Assembly: GCA_030832695.1 (NCBI GenBank)
Contig: JAURIP010000083.1
Span: forward strand, 1 to 6,959
Direction: 5' to 3'
Length of the DNA stretch: 6,959 nucleotides
DNA from: Sediminibacterium sp.
GTDB taxonomy: Bacteria > Bacteroidota > Bacteroidia > Chitinophagales > Chitinophagaceae
Of this stretch, positions 6,029 to 6,959 are shown one piece after another; positions within the stretch are counted from its first letter, which is position 1, and each line of letters begins with the position of its first letter. Both the position numbers and the translations under genes were made by a program. The notes beneath the pieces are model-generated. The model worked only from the letters and a program-made list of their open reading frames with translations, ran no database searches and was not told where the DNA came from.

Positions 6029-6955
6029 TTAATACTTGGGCCCTTCAATCCCATGCCATAAATCAACATAACTAAAAAAGCGGGCTTCAGAAATAATTCC
6101 TTTTTCTACTGCGGCTTTTACCGCGCATCCTGGCTCGTTGATATGTTGGCAATTATTAAATTGACAGCCCTCCATTTTTTCACGCATTTCTGGAAAGTAT
6201 TGTGCTAACTCTTCTTTTTCTAAGTTCACCAAACCCAATTCACGCATACCTGGCGTATCTATAACTGAACCTGATGCAGGTAAGTCATACATCTGCGCAA
6301 AAGTAGTAGTGTGCATCCCCTTCCCACTCCAATCACTTACTTCTTGTGTATTTAAATCCAAATCAGGAAATAAATAATTTATAAAGGAAGATTTTCCAAC
6401 TCCGCTATGCCCACTCACCAATGTTGTTTTACCAATTAATAATTCTTGAATTTTATTTAACCCTTGGTCCTTTTCAATACTTATTAAAAAAACTTTATAC
6501 CCAACTGCTTCATACATTTTTTTAAATTGGTCATAGGTTTCCATTTCAGCAGGGCCATAAATGTCTGATTTATTAAAAACAATCATTGCAGGAATATGAA
6601 AAGCCTCACAGGAAACCAAAAATCGATCTATAAACCCTTGTGAGGTTTTAGGTGATTTTAAGGTGGCTAATAAAATAGACTGATCTAAATTGGAGGCGAT
6701 AATATGTTGCTGTCTTTTATTATGGGGGGATTGTCTGGCCACATAATTATCACGGTCAATAATATGGGTAATCATGACCGAATTTTGATCTTCGTTTTCC
6801 ATTTCATAATTCACCCAATCCCCAACAGCAATAGGGTTCGTAGAGGAAATGGCATCTAATTTTATGACGCCCTTAATACGCGCCTGATAAAATAGACCCT
6901 CCTCCGATTTGACGGAGTACCAGCTACCAGTTGATTTATAAATCCTTGCCTTCAT
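6029..6955 (-). CDS. rsgA: ribosome small-subunit biogenesis GTPase RsgA
   Basis: RsgA (YjeQ/YloQ) is a circularly permuted GTPase that acts in late maturation of the 30S subunit and is stimulated by the ribosome. At 308 residues it is complete and close to the Bacillus form. An N-terminal OB fold covers about 1-70 (GSWYSVKSEEG, then VGDWVNYE). The G motifs appear in permuted order: G4 NKSD at 128-131, G1 GHSGVGKS at 182-189, G2 around MHTTT at 214-218 and G3 DTPG at 233-236. The C-terminal zinc knuckle uses C264, C269, H271 and C277. The ATG at 6955 gives the normal MKARIYKSTGSWY beginning; only four bases lie upstream in the window, so its promoter is out of view. Its stop is three bases from that of the opposing gamma-CA gene. 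Confidence 0.96.
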   Translation of the reverse strand: MKARIYKSTGSWYSVKSEEGLFYQARIKGVIKLDAISSTNPIAVGDWVNYEMENEDQNSVMITHIIDRDNYVARQSPHNKRQQHIIASNLDQSILLATLKSPKTSQGFIDRFLVSCEAFHIPAMIVFNKSDIYGPAEMETYDQFKKMYEAVGYKVFLISIEKDQGLNKIQELLIGKTTLVSGHSGVGKSSFINYLFPDLDLNTQEVSDWSGKGMHTTTFAQMYDLPASGSVIDTPGMRELGLVNLEKEELAQYFPEMREKMEGCQFNNCQHINEPGCAVKAAVEKGIISEARFFSYVDLWHGIEGPKY

Positions 6956-6959
6956 TGGA

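Overview
The window is AT-rich bacterial DNA that looks like Bacteroidota, probably a Chitinophagaceae-type organism. Four things point there: a bacillithiol gene (bshA); the family types and wording of the proteins; start codons with no Shine-Dalgarno sequence; and an exact match to the Bacteroidota -7 promoter box (TAnnTTTG) in front of the first gene. The genus is not determined. I see no mobile-element genes, tRNA, rRNA or CRISPR array.

Layout, left to right. Bases 1-163 hold no certain gene; an open frame ending at 136 may be the tail of an upstream gene. A forward gene (187-1380) encodes only the C-terminal synthetase half of the carbamoyl-phosphate synthase large subunit, with its own promoter and a strong terminator (1400-1440). 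The 262-base gap to the next gene holds two diverged copies of a palindromic repeat whose loop carries GCGAAGC. A reverse gene (1643-3019) encodes an exported M28 zinc peptidase resembling carboxypeptidase Q. After an 89-base divergent spacer comes forward bshA (3109-4245), then a reverse class III PLP aminotransferase (4249-5451). A 37-base divergent spacer leads to a forward gamma-carbonic-anhydrase-like protein (5489-6025). Last is reverse rsgA, the ribosome small-subunit GTPase (6029-6955).

The six genes alternate in direction, so there is no operon and no clear shared pathway. They are mainly housekeeping functions: arginine/pyrimidine precursor synthesis, protein turnover, low-molecular-weight thiol synthesis, amino-group transfer, a gamma-CA fold protein and ribosome maturation. 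Two convergent pairs (bshA/aminotransferase and gamma-CA/rsgA) each have exactly three bases between their stop codons.

I do not see a clear new multi-gene system. The two points most worth following are the free-standing CarB C-terminal half, which lacks both the N-terminal half and the allosteric domain, and the paired palindromic repeats at 1442-1631.
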